Positions 27,044-37,489 of a stretch of 64,000 bases of DNA are shown piece by piece (the stretch's first letter is position 1; each line of letters begins with the position of its first letter). The position numbers and the translations under genes were made by a program. The stretch is from Qipengyuania profundimaris (GTDB taxonomy: Bacteria > Pseudomonadota > Alphaproteobacteria > Sphingomonadales > Sphingomonadaceae): contig NZ_JAVAIM010000001.1 of NCBI RefSeq assembly GCF_030717945.1, forward strand, positions 2,169,131 to 2,233,130, read 5' to 3'. The notes beneath the pieces are model-generated. The model was given only the letters and a program-made list of their open reading frames with translations. It ran no database searches and was not told where the DNA came from.

Positions 27044-29878
27044 ATGGGTAACGAGAGCCACGATTTCCTGCCCGAGATGGGCGATCAGGAAGGCCCGCAG
27101 CAGGGTCCGAGCTGGGGCAACCCGCGCTGGCTGGCCGAAGTGGTCGACAGCGGGGCGGATCTGACCGCCGCGCTCGACCCCACGCAGATGCGCGTTGCGG
27201 TCGCGCAAGCGGCGGAAAAAGCCGGCAAGCAGCTCGACCCCAAGGCGCTGGAAAAGGCCGCGGATGACAGCATCCGTGCGATGCTGCTGGTGCGGCTCTA
27301 TCGTGTACGCGGGCATTTGGCAGCCGATCTCGACCCGCTGGGCTTGTCGCATCGCGAAGTGCCCGACGACCTGAAGCTCGAATGGCACGGCTTCGACGGC
27401 CAACTCGACCGCGAGGTCTATGTCGGCGGCGTGTTCGGCTTCGAATGGGTTACCGTGCGCGAGCTCTACGATGCCCTGCGCGCAACCTATTGCGGCAATG
27501 TCGGCCTCGAATACATGCACATCTCGGACACGGAGGAACGCCGCTTCCTCCAGGACAAGTTCGAGACGCCCGAAGACACGATCCAGTTCACCGACGAGGG
27601 CAAGCGCGCGATCCTCGCCGCCGTGATCCGCGGTGAGCAGTACGAGAAGTTCCTCGGCAAGAAATACGTCGGCACCAAGCGCTTCGGCCTCGATGGCGGC
27701 GAATCCATGATCCCCGCACTCGAAGCGGTCATCAAGTACGGCGGCCAGCTCGGCGTGCGCGAAATCATCTACGGCATGGCCCACCGCGGCCGCCTGAACG
27801 TGCTCGCGAACGTGATGGGCAAGCCGTACAAGGTCATCTTCCACGAATTTTCCGGCGGGTCCTCCAACCCCGACGATGTCGGCGGTTCGGGCGATGTGAA
27901 ATACCACCTCGGCACCAGCACCGACCGCGAGTTCGACGGCATCGACGTGCACATGAGCCTCGTGCCCAACCCGTCGCACCTCGAAGCGGTGAACCCCGTG
28001 GTGCTCGGCAAGAGCCGCGCGCAGCAGGCCATCCGCGACGACCTCAAGAAGCACGAGCAGGTCCTCCCCGTGCTGCTCCACGGCGATGCGGCTTTCGCCG
28101 GCCAGGGCATCGTGTGGGAATGCCTCGGCTTCTCCGGCGTGCGCGGCTACAACACCGGCGGCTGCCTGCACTTCGTCATCAACAACCAGATCGGCTTCAC
28201 CACCAGCCCGCAATTTGCGCGCTCCAGCCCCTATCCCAGCGATGTGGCCAAGGGCGTCCAGGCGCCGATCCTCCACGTCAATGGCGACGATCCGGAGGCC
28301 GTGACTTTCGCCTGCAAGCTGGCCATCGAATACCGTCAGAAGTTCGGCCGCGACATCGTGATCGACATGTGGTGCTATCGCCGCTTCGGCCATAACGAGG
28401 GAGACGAGCCCAAGTTCACCCAGCCGCTGATGTATGACGAGATCCGCCAGCATCCCAAGGTCAGCGAGCTCTACACCAAGCGGCTCGAGGACGAAGGCGT
28501 CATCGAGAAGGGCTATGCCGACCAGCTGATCGATGAATTCACCAGCCTGCTCGAAGAAGAATTCGCCGCAGCCAAGGATTACAAGCCCAATCAGGCCGAC
28601 TGGTTCGGTGGTCGCTGGGCAGGCATGAACAAGCCCGCCGATGCGGAGAACGCGCGCCGCAATGCCGATACGGGGATCGAGAAGAAGCTGTTCGACAGCC
28701 TCGGCCGCACGCTGACGAGTGTCCCCGAAGACATCACGATCCACAAGACGCTGGGCCGCGTGCTCGATGCCAAGCGCGAGATGTTCGCCAGCGGAGAAGG
28801 CTTCGACTGGGCGACCGGCGAAGCGCTCGCCTTCGGCAGCCTCGTGACCGAGGGCTTCGGCGTCCGCCTCTCCGGCCAGGATTCGGGCCGCGGCACGTTC
28901 AGCCAGCGTCATGCCGTGTGGGTCGACCAGAAGGACGAGCGCAAGTACATCCCGCTGACCACCCTGCCCCATGGCAAGTTCGAGGTCTACGACAGCCCGC
29001 TGTCCGAATACGGCGTGCTCGGGTTCGAATACGGTTTCGCCATGGCGGACCCGAAGAGCCTGGTGATGTGGGAAGCGCAGTTCGGCGACTTCGCCAATGG
29101 CGCGCAGATCATGATCGACCAGTTCATCGCCGCCGGCGAGGCCAAGTGGCTGCGCGCCAACGGCCTCGTGCTGTTGCTGCCGCATGGTTACGAAGGCCAG
29201 GGTCCGGAGCATAGCTCCGCGCGGCTCGAACGTTTCCTGCAGCTGTGTGCGAACGATAATATCCAGGTTTGCAACATCACCACGCCGGCGAATTACTTCC
29301 ACGTGCTGCGCCGCCAGATGCTGCGCGGCTTCCGCAAGCCGCTGGTCATCATGACGCCGAAGAGCCTGCTCCGCCATCCGTTGGCCAAGTCCAGCGCGGA
29401 AGAGTTCATGGGCGATCACCACTTCATGCGGATCAAGTCCGACATGACCGAGATCGACGACAAGAAGGTAAAGCGCCTCGTGCTGTGCAGTGGCAAGGTC
29501 GCCTACGACCTGATGCAGCGCCGCGACGAGGCCGGGCTGGACGACGTCTCCATCGTCCGGCTCGAGCAGCTCTACCCTTTCCCCGGCGAACCGCTGGCCG
29601 TGCGCCTGAAGCGCATGACCAATCTGGAAAAGATCGTCTGGTGCCAGGAAGAACCGAAGAACAACGGTTCGTGGTTCTTCGTCGACCGCCTGATCGAGGA
29701 AGCGGCCGAGCAGGCCGGACACAAGGGCATGCGCCCCTGCTACGCCGGGCGCGAAGTCGCTGCCTCCCCCGCCACCGGTTATGCCAGCCGCCACCAGATC
29801 CAGCAGGAAGCGCTGGTCGGCATCGCGCTGGGTCTGAACGACGGCGACACTTCCGCCGCGACCACCACGTGCAATTGA
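27044..29878 (+). CDS. sucA: 2-oxoglutarate dehydrogenase E1 component
   Basis: This 944-residue thiamine-diphosphate enzyme decarboxylates 2-oxoglutarate and passes the succinyl group to the lipoyl domain of SucB. Family segments are easy to follow: MLLVRLYRVRGHLAADLDPLG, HRGRLNVLANVMGKP, EFSGGSS, GDAAFAGQG, the ThDP/metal region NNQIGFTTSP, WCYRRFGHNEGDEP and the C-terminal FVDRLIEEA. The N-terminus is short, beginning with the E2-contact type segment SWGNPRWL. It lies 100 bases after sucD and 41 bases before sucB, consistent with one operon. Confidence 0.97.
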   Translation: MGNESHDFLPEMGDQEGPQQGPSWGNPRWLAEVVDSGADLTAALDPTQMRVAVAQAAEKAGKQLDPKALEKAADDSIRAMLLVRLYRVRGHLAADLDPLGLSHREVPDDLKLEWHGFDGQLDREVYVGGVFGFEWVTVRELYDALRATYCGNVGLEYMHISDTEERRFLQDKFETPEDTIQFTDEGKRAILAAVIRGEQYEKFLGKKYVGTKRFGLDGGESMIPALEAVIKYGGQLGVREIIYGMAHRGRLNVLANVMGKPYKVIFHEFSGGSSNPDDVGGSGDVKYHLGTSTDREFDGIDVHMSLVPNPSHLEAVNPVVLGKSRAQQAIRDDLKKHEQVLPVLLHGDAAFAGQGIVWECLGFSGVRGYNTGGCLHFVINNQIGFTTSPQFARSSPYPSDVAKGVQAPILHVNGDDPEAVTFACKLAIEYRQKFGRDIVIDMWCYRRFGHNEGDEPKFTQPLMYDEIRQHPKVSELYTKRLEDEGVIEKGYADQLIDEFTSLLEEEFAAAKDYKPNQADWFGGRWAGMNKPADAENARRNADTGIEKKLFDSLGRTLTSVPEDITIHKTLGRVLDAKREMFASGEGFDWATGEALAFGSLVTEGFGVRLSGQDSGRGTFSQRHAVWVDQKDERKYIPLTTLPHGKFEVYDSPLSEYGVLGFEYGFAMADPKSLVMWEAQFGDFANGAQIMIDQFIAAGEAKWLRANGLVLLLPHGYEGQGPEHSSARLERFLQLCANDNIQVCNITTPANYFHVLRRQMLRGFRKPLVIMTPKSLLRHPLAKSSAEEFMGDHHFMRIKSDMTEIDDKKVKRLVLCSGKVAYDLMQRRDEAGLDDVSIVRLEQLYPFPGEPLAVRLKRMTNLEKIVWCQEEPKNNGSWFFVDRLIEEAAEQAGHKGMRPCYAGREVAASPATGYASRHQIQQEALVGIALGLNDGDTSAATTTCN

Positions 29879-29919
29879 TCCGTTTCAAGGTTTAGGGCCA
29901 GAGAAGGAACCCGAACGAC

Positions 29920-31176
<1,257 letters not shown>

Positions 31177-31187
31177 GGAGCCGGAGC

Positions 31188-31490
31188 ATGAGAGCGCTCA
31201 TCCTATGCGCCGCGGCCAGCTTTGCGCTGGCGGGGTGCGACGTAGCTTCCGAGATGGCGGGTGACGCGATCGGCAACGAAGTCCGCACGCGCTATATCGA
31301 ACGGTGTCAGGGTATCGCCGAAGGTGTCGGCATATCTGCGGAGCGTATCGATGCCGCATGCGAATGCAGCGCGGACAATTTTCAGAAAGATTTCTCCGCT
31401 GACGGACAGCTGGATATCAACCCGGCACGGGTGGAAGAGGTCTTGAGAGCCTGCATCGGAGACGAGCCAACCGGCCAATCAACCGGCTGA
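31188..31490 (+). CDS. Small putative lipoprotein
   Basis: This protein has 100 residues. The N-terminus RALILCAAASFALAGC is a lipoprotein signal with Cys at about residue 16. The mature part is short and contains three further cysteines (ERCQGIAEGV and CECSADNF), with no recognised domain. It resembles small lipoproteins often annotated only as hypothetical. The ATG at 31188 has AGGAG at 31176-31180, 11 bases after the sucB stop, so it is probably co-transcribed with suc genes. It converges on the S41 peptidase gene 14 bases away with no terminator visible between. Confidence 0.75.
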   Translation: MRALILCAAASFALAGCDVASEMAGDAIGNEVRTRYIERCQGIAEGVGISAERIDAACECSADNFQKDFSADGQLDINPARVEEVLRACIGDEPTGQSTG

Positions 31491-31504
31491 CCCGCAAGTC
31501 CTTT

Positions 31505-32470
31505 TCATTCGCCGATAGCCTTCCGCGCAAGTTCGAGAGCGACGGCCAATGCGTCTTCTTGCGCTACTTCCAAGTCCGGTGTCACCCCGACGTCCTGCCA
31601 GTTCGTGCCCGTAAGCGGGTGGCGTGACATCGCCTCGGGAAGGTCGAGCGCGAAATGCGTGCTGACCTTGCGATATTCGAACGGGTGCGCTCCGCCGCCC
31701 GTCACTTCGCCGACGATCGTCGCGCGACCCATTGCCTGCAAACTGTAGGCAAGCGCTTCCGCCGCAGAGAATGTGCGCTTTGAGGTGAGCACGTAAAGCG
31801 GCTTGTCGGACCCGAAGCGTTTGCCCGGCACCCACTGGGGCACCGATTGATGGGTCCATGCGTCGCTCGGCCGGTCGTAGGTCGACATGAACGGGCTGCC
31901 GGGATCGACCAGATAGCCCATCACTAGCAGGACCGTTTCCGCCCCGCCCCCATTGCGGCGCAGATCGATTACCAGCGCCTCGCCTTGCGCGACGACATTC
32001 ATTGCAGCCGCGATCGTCTCGGCGCCCATCGATGGTGGTGGGAAAGCACGCAGGTCGAGCAGCATGATGTTGCCCTCCAGCCGCTCGATCTTCTCGACGC
32101 CGTTGTTGACCGGCGCTCCGTACCATTGCTCGAAATCGTCGTTGAGCGTCAGCTGCTCGCTTGGCTCTTCGGGCTCCGCAATCGGCTGCTCGCTATATGA
32201 CAGGCCGAGATGACCGTCGCCCGAGACCTCGCGCATGCGTGCAGTGACAGTGGCCGCGAAATCTTCGCCCTCGACAGTGGTCGTCGCCTCTCGTTCCAGC
32301 TGCTTTAATGCCACAACAAGCTTGTCGACGCGTTCCACGGCGACATAGCGGTCTTCGATCATGCGGGCAGCTTCGCGCAAGGCGGCGCGCTGTTCGTTCT
32401 CGTCTACGGGAGCCGCGTGCAATGGGGCAGCAGCCAGGCAGAGTGCAGCTGCGGCTGAAAGAATTCTCAT
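31505..32470 (-). CDS. Secreted S41 family peptidase
   Basis: This protein has 321 residues. A signal peptide (ILSAAAALCLAAAPLHA) sends it to the periplasm. The S41 (IRBP/tail-specific protease) core shows DGHLGL (His87), VIDLRRNGGG and the nucleophile Ser235 in TFSAAEALAYSLQ. EVTGGGAHP follows, as in S41B peptidases. No PDZ domain is visible. I chose the ATG at 32470, which overlaps the stop of the MarR gene (ATGA) and begins the signal peptide; the longer frame runs through the MarR gene. Substrate is unknown. Coupling with a MarR regulator suggests inducible expression. Confidence 0.87.
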   Translation of the reverse strand: MRILSAAAALCLAAAPLHAAPVDENEQRAALREAARMIEDRYVAVERVDKLVVALKQLEREATTTVEGEDFAATVTARMREVSGDGHLGLSYSEQPIAEPEEPSEQLTLNDDFEQWYGAPVNNGVEKIERLEGNIMLLDLRAFPPPSMGAETIAAAMNVVAQGEALVIDLRRNGGGAETVLLVMGYLVDPGSPFMSTYDRPSDAWTHQSVPQWVPGKRFGSDKPLYVLTSKRTFSAAEALAYSLQAMGRATIVGEVTGGGAHPFEYRKVSTHFALDLPEAMSRHPLTGTNWQDVGVTPDLEVAQEDALAVALELARKAIGE

Positions 32471-32949
32471 GTTTCGGTGCCTTTTTCTTGCGCGATCCTG
32501 TTTGCGAAACCCCGGCTCGAAAGTGCCTCCAGCACTGCCTCGAGTGCGGCGAAGATCGGCTGGCCGCTGTCGCGCTCCAAACCGTCGGCGGCAGCCGATA
32601 CGGTCTTCCAGACCGGGCGTAGCCGTTCGACCATGTCCAACCCCGCGGCGCTCAGCCTGACGTTTCGCGCGCGGCGGTCTTCTCCCGGCCTGACGTCCAG
32701 CAAGTCGACCTCCGCCATCTGGCGGATAGTCTGGGTAATCGCGGGCTGGCTCACCCCGACGGCTGCCGCGATCTGTCCCACACTCGCCTGTTCGTGGATC
32801 AGCAAATGCCGCAGGATCGGGTAGTACCGCGACCGCATCCTGGGGTCGGCTGCCGAGTAGGCTTGCTCCACCGCCGGTTCGAGCTGGGCGAGCACCGCCC
32901 GGAGCAAGGTGCCCAGACCGACCGGTGGTACGTCTTGTGCCTTTTCCAT
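32467..32949 (-). CDS. MarR family transcriptional regulator
   Basis: This 160-residue winged-helix regulator has ASVGQIAAAVGVSQPAITQTIRQM as helix-turn-helix, and the wing contains RPGEDRRARNVRLSAAG. The N- and C-terminal helices fit a MarR dimer. It is translationally coupled to the downstream S41 peptidase gene and divergent from lpd, 115 bases away. It may control its own operon from that intergenic region. No ligand can be inferred. Confidence 0.9.
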   Translation of the reverse strand: MEKAQDVPPVGLGTLLRAVLAQLEPAVEQAYSAADPRMRSRYYPILRHLLIHEQASVGQIAAAVGVSQPAITQTIRQMAEVDLLDVRPGEDRRARNVRLSAAGLDMVERLRPVWKTVSAAADGLERDSGQPIFAALEAVLEALSSRGFANRIAQEKGTET

Positions 32950-33064
32950 AACGACTTATATAAAGTGCTAGGACGTTTGGCAACGGTTGCCATCGACGGC
33001 TGAATCTCTATGTCGCTCGCAACACTGGAATCCTGTATTTGCGGCACGCGAAGGTTGAATTGAA

Positions 33065-34477
33065 ATGGCTAAATACGACTATGACGTCCTTGTCATCGGC
33101 GCTGGCCCGGGTGGCTATGTCGCTGCGATCCGCGCGGCACAGCTGGGTCTGAAGACCGCCTGCGCCGAGAGCCGCGAGACGCTGGGCGGGACCTGCCTCA
33201 ACGTCGGCTGTATCCCGTCGAAGGCGATGCTGCACGCGTCCGAGTTCTTCGACGCCGCCGCCAATGGCGCGATGGCGGAAATGGGCATCGACGTGAAGCC
33301 CAAGCTCAATCTCGACCAGATGCACGCGCAGCGCCTCGATGCGGTCAAGGGCTTGACCGGCGGGATCGAGTTCCTGTTCAAGAAAAACAAGGTCGACTGG
33401 AAGAAGGGCCACGCCACTTTCCAGGACGCACATACGGTAAAGGTCGGCGACGAGACCGTCACGGCCAAGGACATTATCATTGCGACCGGTTCTTCGGTCA
33501 CTCCGCTGCCCAATGTCGAGATCGACAACGATGGCGGCGTGGTGGTGGATTCCACCGGCGCACTCGAGCTGAAGGCGGTGCCGAAGACGATGGTCGTCAT
33601 CGGCGGCGGCGTGATCGGGCTGGAGATGGGCTCGGTCTGGAATCGGCTCGGCGCGGATGTGACGGTTGTCGAATTCCTCGACCAGCTGCTGCCCGGCATG
33701 GATGGCGACGTCCGCAAGGAGGCTGCCAAGATCTTCAAGAAGCAGGGCATGACCCTCAAAATGAAGACCAAGGTCACCGGCGTGGAGGTCAAGGGCAAGA
33801 AGGCCGTGCTGACGCTCGAGCCCGCCGATGGGGGCGAGAGCGAAACGATGGAGGCGGACTGCGTGCTGGTGTCCATCGGCCGCAAGCCGAACACCGAAGG
33901 CCTCGGCCTCGAAAATATCGGCCTCGAAACCAACAAGCGCGGCCAGATCGAAACCGACCACGACTTCCGCACGTCGGTGGACGGCGTCTGGGCGATCGGC
34001 GACTGCGTGCCCGGCCCGATGCTCGCCCACAAGGCCGAGGACGAAGGGATTGCCTGTGCCGAGAACATCGCGGGCCAGACCGGTATCGTGAACCACGACA
34101 TAATCCCGGGCGTGGTCTACACCCTCCCCGAATTCGCCGGTGTGGGCCTGACGCAGGAAGAGGCCATCGAAAAGATGGACGGCGACAAGTCCAAGGTGAA
34201 GGTCGGCAAGTTCCCGATGATGGCCAACAGCCGGGCCAAGACCAATCACGAGCCCGACGGTTTCGTGAAGGTCATCTCCGAAGCGGAAAGCGACCGCGTG
34301 CTGGGCGTATGGTGCATCAACAACGTCGCCGGCACGATGATCGCGCAGGCGGCGCAGGCGATGGAATTCGGCGCCACGAGCGAGGATATTGCCTACACCT
34401 GCCACGCCCACCCGACGCATTCCGAAGCGCTCAAGGAAGCGGCGATGGCCGTGCAGGGCAAAGCCATCCACGTCTGA
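33065..34477 (+). CDS. lpd: Dihydrolipoyl dehydrogenase (E3)
   Basis: This 470-residue flavoprotein reoxidises dihydrolipoyl groups of the 2-oxoacid dehydrogenase complexes, passing electrons to NAD. The FAD-binding GAGPGGYVAAIRAAQLG, the redox disulfide C44-LNVG-C49, the NAD-binding GGGVIGLEMG and the C-terminal catalytic HAHPTHSE are all intact. It continues the suc gene set but is separated from sucB by a lipoprotein gene and the opposed MarR-S41 pair, so it likely has its own promoter. It starts at ATG 33065. Confidence 0.97.
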   Translation: MAKYDYDVLVIGAGPGGYVAAIRAAQLGLKTACAESRETLGGTCLNVGCIPSKAMLHASEFFDAAANGAMAEMGIDVKPKLNLDQMHAQRLDAVKGLTGGIEFLFKKNKVDWKKGHATFQDAHTVKVGDETVTAKDIIIATGSSVTPLPNVEIDNDGGVVVDSTGALELKAVPKTMVVIGGGVIGLEMGSVWNRLGADVTVVEFLDQLLPGMDGDVRKEAAKIFKKQGMTLKMKTKVTGVEVKGKKAVLTLEPADGGESETMEADCVLVSIGRKPNTEGLGLENIGLETNKRGQIETDHDFRTSVDGVWAIGDCVPGPMLAHKAEDEGIACAENIAGQTGIVNHDIIPGVVYTLPEFAGVGLTQEEAIEKMDGDKSKVKVGKFPMMANSRAKTNHEPDGFVKVISEAESDRVLGVWCINNVAGTMIAQAAQAMEFGATSEDIAYTCHAHPTHSEALKEAAMAVQGKAIHV

Positions 34478-34496
34478 TCCGCTGGAGGCTCCGATC

Positions 34497-34556
34497 ATGG
34501 CCCGCAGCGTCGCAATCGTCGGTGCGGGCTGTTATCGGCTTGCCGTCTTGCAATGA
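34497..34556 (+). CDS. Putative 19-codon leader ORF with dinucleotide-binding-like motif
   Basis: An ATG at 34497 follows a very good ribosome site (CTGGAGG, 34482-34488) and opens a 19-codon frame. It encodes MARSVAIVGAGCY then RLAVLQ, and its TGA overlaps the ATG of the next gene (ATGA). The peptide resembles the beta-alpha-beta N-terminus of FAD/NAD(P)-binding oxidoreductases (VAIVGAGxxGLA), with the last Gly replaced by Arg. It may be the remnant of a flavoprotein gene that now serves as a translated, coupling leader for the membrane protein. Real translation is unproven. Confidence 0.4.
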   Translation: MARSVAIVGAGCYRLAVLQ

Positions 34557-35374
34557 GCCGCGCGGGCTTTGTCGGTCTGCTCGCCCTCGCCTTCCCGGTC
34601 ATGGGAGGGCTCGGCGCGCTTTGGCTGATGGGCGCGCCCGCGTCGTTCCTGATGGTCAATGCGGGGACGTTGGTGGTTGGCCTCGCGCTTATCGCCTTCT
34701 TGCCGCAGATCGATGCTACCAAGACGCGACGTTTCGCTATTGTGGCGCTGCTCGTCCTGCTGGCGCTACCGCTGCTCACCGGCCCTTATGTCAACGGCAT
34801 CGCCCGCTGGCTGCCACTCGGACCATTCACGCTGCACGCCGGCATGCTGGCCATCCCAATGCTGGCAGCACTCACCGCCCGCGACGAGGACTATTCGGCA
34901 CCGATCCTGCTGGCGGGCATCCTCGCTGCCGCATTCCAGCCCGACGCCGCGAGCGGGCTGGCGCTCACCTTCGCGGCCATGGGCCTCTACAACGCGAAGC
35001 GCGACTGGAAGGATGGCGTCGTTGCCGGGACCGGTTTCTTCGCCACGCTTGTCATGTGGGTGCGCGGGGCATTGCCCGCCCAGCCCTTCGTCGAGCGGGT
35101 GCTGGTCGATGTCGCGGTGGTCCAGCCGCTCGCCGCTCTGGCCCTGCTGGCCTGCCTCGTCGCGAGTTTCCTCCTGATCCTGCACGCCCTGCCTGCTCCC
35201 ATGGCCCAGCGGCATACGCTGGCGGGAACCCTGTTCGGCTTTTCCATCGCTGCCGTGCTGTCGAATTATCCCAGCGCACTGATCGGCTATGGTGCCGCCC
35301 CGATCCTCGGGTTTGCGTTTGCCTTGTCGCAAATCGAGCGAGCGGAAAGCAAAGCTCCACCAGTCGCGGAGTAA
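34553..35374 (+). CDS. Polytopic membrane protein of unknown function
   Basis: This 273-residue protein is dominated by hydrophobic helices (about eight or nine), for example LLALAFPVMGGLGALWL, FAIVALLVLLALPLLTG and PLAALALLACLVASFLLIL. Only short polar loops separate them, and the tail is charged. No transporter signature, cofactor site or family was recognised. The start ATG at 34553 overlaps the stop of a 19-codon frame that has the good ribosome site, so translation may depend on coupling. It lies between lpd and an amidase gene. Confidence 0.75.
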   Translation: MSRAGFVGLLALAFPVMGGLGALWLMGAPASFLMVNAGTLVVGLALIAFLPQIDATKTRRFAIVALLVLLALPLLTGPYVNGIARWLPLGPFTLHAGMLAIPMLAALTARDEDYSAPILLAGILAAAFQPDAASGLALTFAAMGLYNAKRDWKDGVVAGTGFFATLVMWVRGALPAQPFVERVLVDVAVVQPLAALALLACLVASFLLILHALPAPMAQRHTLAGTLFGFSIAAVLSNYPSALIGYGAAPILGFAFALSQIERAESKAPPVAE

Positions 35375-35422
35375 GGCTTGCGTGCAATTTCTTGCGGCGT
35401 AGACTGACGGCGGGAGGAATGC

Positions 35423-36757
35423 ATGGCCTATCCGACACTGACCCAGAAGCCGGGCGCAATCGAAACTGCCGCAGCAATACGGCGCGGCGAAATGTCGCCC
35501 TATGAAGCGGTCGAAGGGGCGATCGCCCGGATCGAGAAGGACGACGCGCATATCAATGCGGTCGTCGTGACCGATTTCGACCGGGCGCTCGATCAGGCTC
35601 GCACCATGGATGTGGCCAAGGCCGGTGCCGACCAGCCGCTGTTCGGCGTGCCGATGACGATCAAGGAGAGCTTCGACATCGCCGGCCTGCCTTCGACCTG
35701 GGGGCACGAAGAATACGCGGAGAACATCGCCATTCGCGACGCCCATGTGGTGGACCGGCTCAAGCGCGCCGGCGTGGTCTTCGTCGGGAAAACGAATGTC
35801 CCGCCCGATCTCGCGGACTGGCAATCGAACAACCCGGTTTATGGCCGGACCAACAATCCGCACGATCACGCGCGTTCGCCTGGCGGATCATCGGGCGGGT
35901 CGGCCGCTGCCGTCGCGAGCGGCATGGTCCCGTGCGAATTCGGCTCCGACATTGGCGGGTCGGTGCGCGTGCCTGCGCATTTCTGCGGCATCTGGGGCCA
36001 CAAGGGAAGCTGGGGACTGATCTCCAAACACGGGCACGACCATCCGGCGATGGCTGGCTCGGACGGACATGACGGAGCGCTTTCCATCGCCGGGCCGCTG
36101 GCACGCAATGCCGCGGACTTGCGCCTCCTGCTCGAGCTTACCGCCAGCCTGCCGTTGACGGCCCGTGGCAAGCTTTTAGGCGAATGCCGCATTCTCGCGC
36201 TGCTGGACCATCCCTCCTGCCCGACCGACGATGCCGTCCGCAGGCCTATCGAAGCGGCTCTGACTGCGCTCACCGACGCGGGAATGAGCATCGAGCGGTC
36301 CAGCGACCTGCTGCCCGACCTCGAGCGCCAGCAATCCGACTATATGCGCATGCTCAACGTCGCCATGGCGCGCGGCGCGCCCGCGCCCGATGGCAAGCGG
36401 GCCAGCGCAGCGGACTGGTTCGACATGCTCGACCTCCAGGCGCGCAACGAGAATGCATGGGCGGCGCTGTTCGACACTTATGATTTCGTTCTTGGCCCGC
36501 CCGCTCCGGTACTCGCCGTGCCGCATCGCGAAGGGCGGGTGTTCGACGGTACTATCGCCATCGACGGCGCAGAGGTGCCGGGCGGCTCGGCGCTCTGCTG
36601 GGCGGGCCTGGCGACCTATCCCAACCTGCCATCGACGGTCTTGCCTGTGGGCGACACCGATGGCCTGCCTTGCGGCATGCAGGTGATTTCGCGCAGGTGG
36701 GCCGATCTCGATTGCATTGCCGCGGCAGAGGCGATCGGACGCATTCTGCACGGCTGA
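35423..36757 (+). CDS. Amidase (amidase signature family)
   Basis: This 444-residue hydrolase belongs to the amidase signature family. The Ser-cisSer-Lys triad is visible: Lys81 in TIKESFDIAG, the cis-Ser at 156/157 in SPGGSSGGSAAA, and the nucleophile Ser180 in GSDIGGSVRVP. It lacks a signal peptide, so it is cytoplasmic. It is not GatA by context, with no gatB or gatC nearby. The substrate amide is unknown. GGGAGGA upstream of ATG 35423 is a strong ribosome site. A PepSY membrane protein gene follows by 15 bases, suggesting co-transcription. Confidence 0.9.
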   Translation: MAYPTLTQKPGAIETAAAIRRGEMSPYEAVEGAIARIEKDDAHINAVVVTDFDRALDQARTMDVAKAGADQPLFGVPMTIKESFDIAGLPSTWGHEEYAENIAIRDAHVVDRLKRAGVVFVGKTNVPPDLADWQSNNPVYGRTNNPHDHARSPGGSSGGSAAAVASGMVPCEFGSDIGGSVRVPAHFCGIWGHKGSWGLISKHGHDHPAMAGSDGHDGALSIAGPLARNAADLRLLLELTASLPLTARGKLLGECRILALLDHPSCPTDDAVRRPIEAALTALTDAGMSIERSSDLLPDLERQQSDYMRMLNVAMARGAPAPDGKRASAADWFDMLDLQARNENAWAALFDTYDFVLGPPAPVLAVPHREGRVFDGTIAIDGAEVPGGSALCWAGLATYPNLPSTVLPVGDTDGLPCGMQVISRRWADLDCIAAAEAIGRILHG

Positions 36758-36772
36758 GGACGGCGAGACATC

Positions 36773-37489
36773 ATGGGACACCAGCGCACCATGCGGCGCT
36801 TCGCCAAATGGCACATCTGGCTCGGCTGGCTTGTCGGTTTGCCGATTCTGATGTGGACCGTGACGGGTCTCGTCATGGTTGCCAAGCCTATCGAGGAGGT
36901 GCGCGGCAATCACCTGCGCAAGGATGTGGCGGAGGAGCCGCTGCCGGCCGACACGAACATCGCCATTGCCCTGGCGTCCGACGGGACAAGGCCGGTGCGC
37001 TTGGTCGCGACGCAAATGGAGCGCGGCGAAGCGGTCACGCGGATCACCTACATGGACGGAAGAAGCGACCGCTTCCGCGCCGATGGCGAACGGATGAGCC
37101 CGCTGTCCGACGTGGAGGCACGACTCATCGTGGCCGAAGCGATCGAGGGCGGTGAGAAGGTCGCCAGCACCACGCTCTATTCCGCAGATGGCGTACCATT
37201 CGATTTCCGGCGGCCCATGCCTGTATGGCAGGTTGCGCTGGAAGACGGGACGCATGTCTATGTCGGGACGGAGACCGGCCGGATCGAGGCGGTCCGCACG
37301 CGTTGGTGGCGGCTGTTCGACGTCATGTGGGGCCTTCACATCATGGACCTCGAAACGCGCGAGGACACGCATCATCCGATCCTGATCCTCTTCGCCGTTT
37401 TGGCGGTGATCGGATCGCTGCTGGGCTGTATTCTGATGTTCCGCCGCCGCAAGGCGCGCGTCTCAACCCAGGCAAAGGCCGCTGCGTGA
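36773..37489 (+). CDS. PepSY-domain membrane protein
   Basis: This protein has 238 residues. An N-terminal membrane segment (about 14-38, WLGWLVGLPILMWTVTGLVM) carries the HIWLGWLVG motif of PepSY-associated TM proteins. A periplasmic part has a PepSY-like stretch (LSDVEARLIVAEAIEGG) and a VYVGTETGRIEAVRTRWWRLFDVMWGLHIM region, and a second membrane segment lies near 205-228. Proteins of this kind are often linked to ferric reduction or envelope functions, which remains inference here. Its stop overlaps the GTG of the next gene (GTGA). Confidence 0.82.
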   Translation: MGHQRTMRRFAKWHIWLGWLVGLPILMWTVTGLVMVAKPIEEVRGNHLRKDVAEEPLPADTNIAIALASDGTRPVRLVATQMERGEAVTRITYMDGRSDRFRADGERMSPLSDVEARLIVAEAIEGGEKVASTTLYSADGVPFDFRRPMPVWQVALEDGTHVYVGTETGRIEAVRTRWWRLFDVMWGLHIMDLETREDTHHPILILFAVLAVIGSLLGCILMFRRRKARVSTQAKAAA

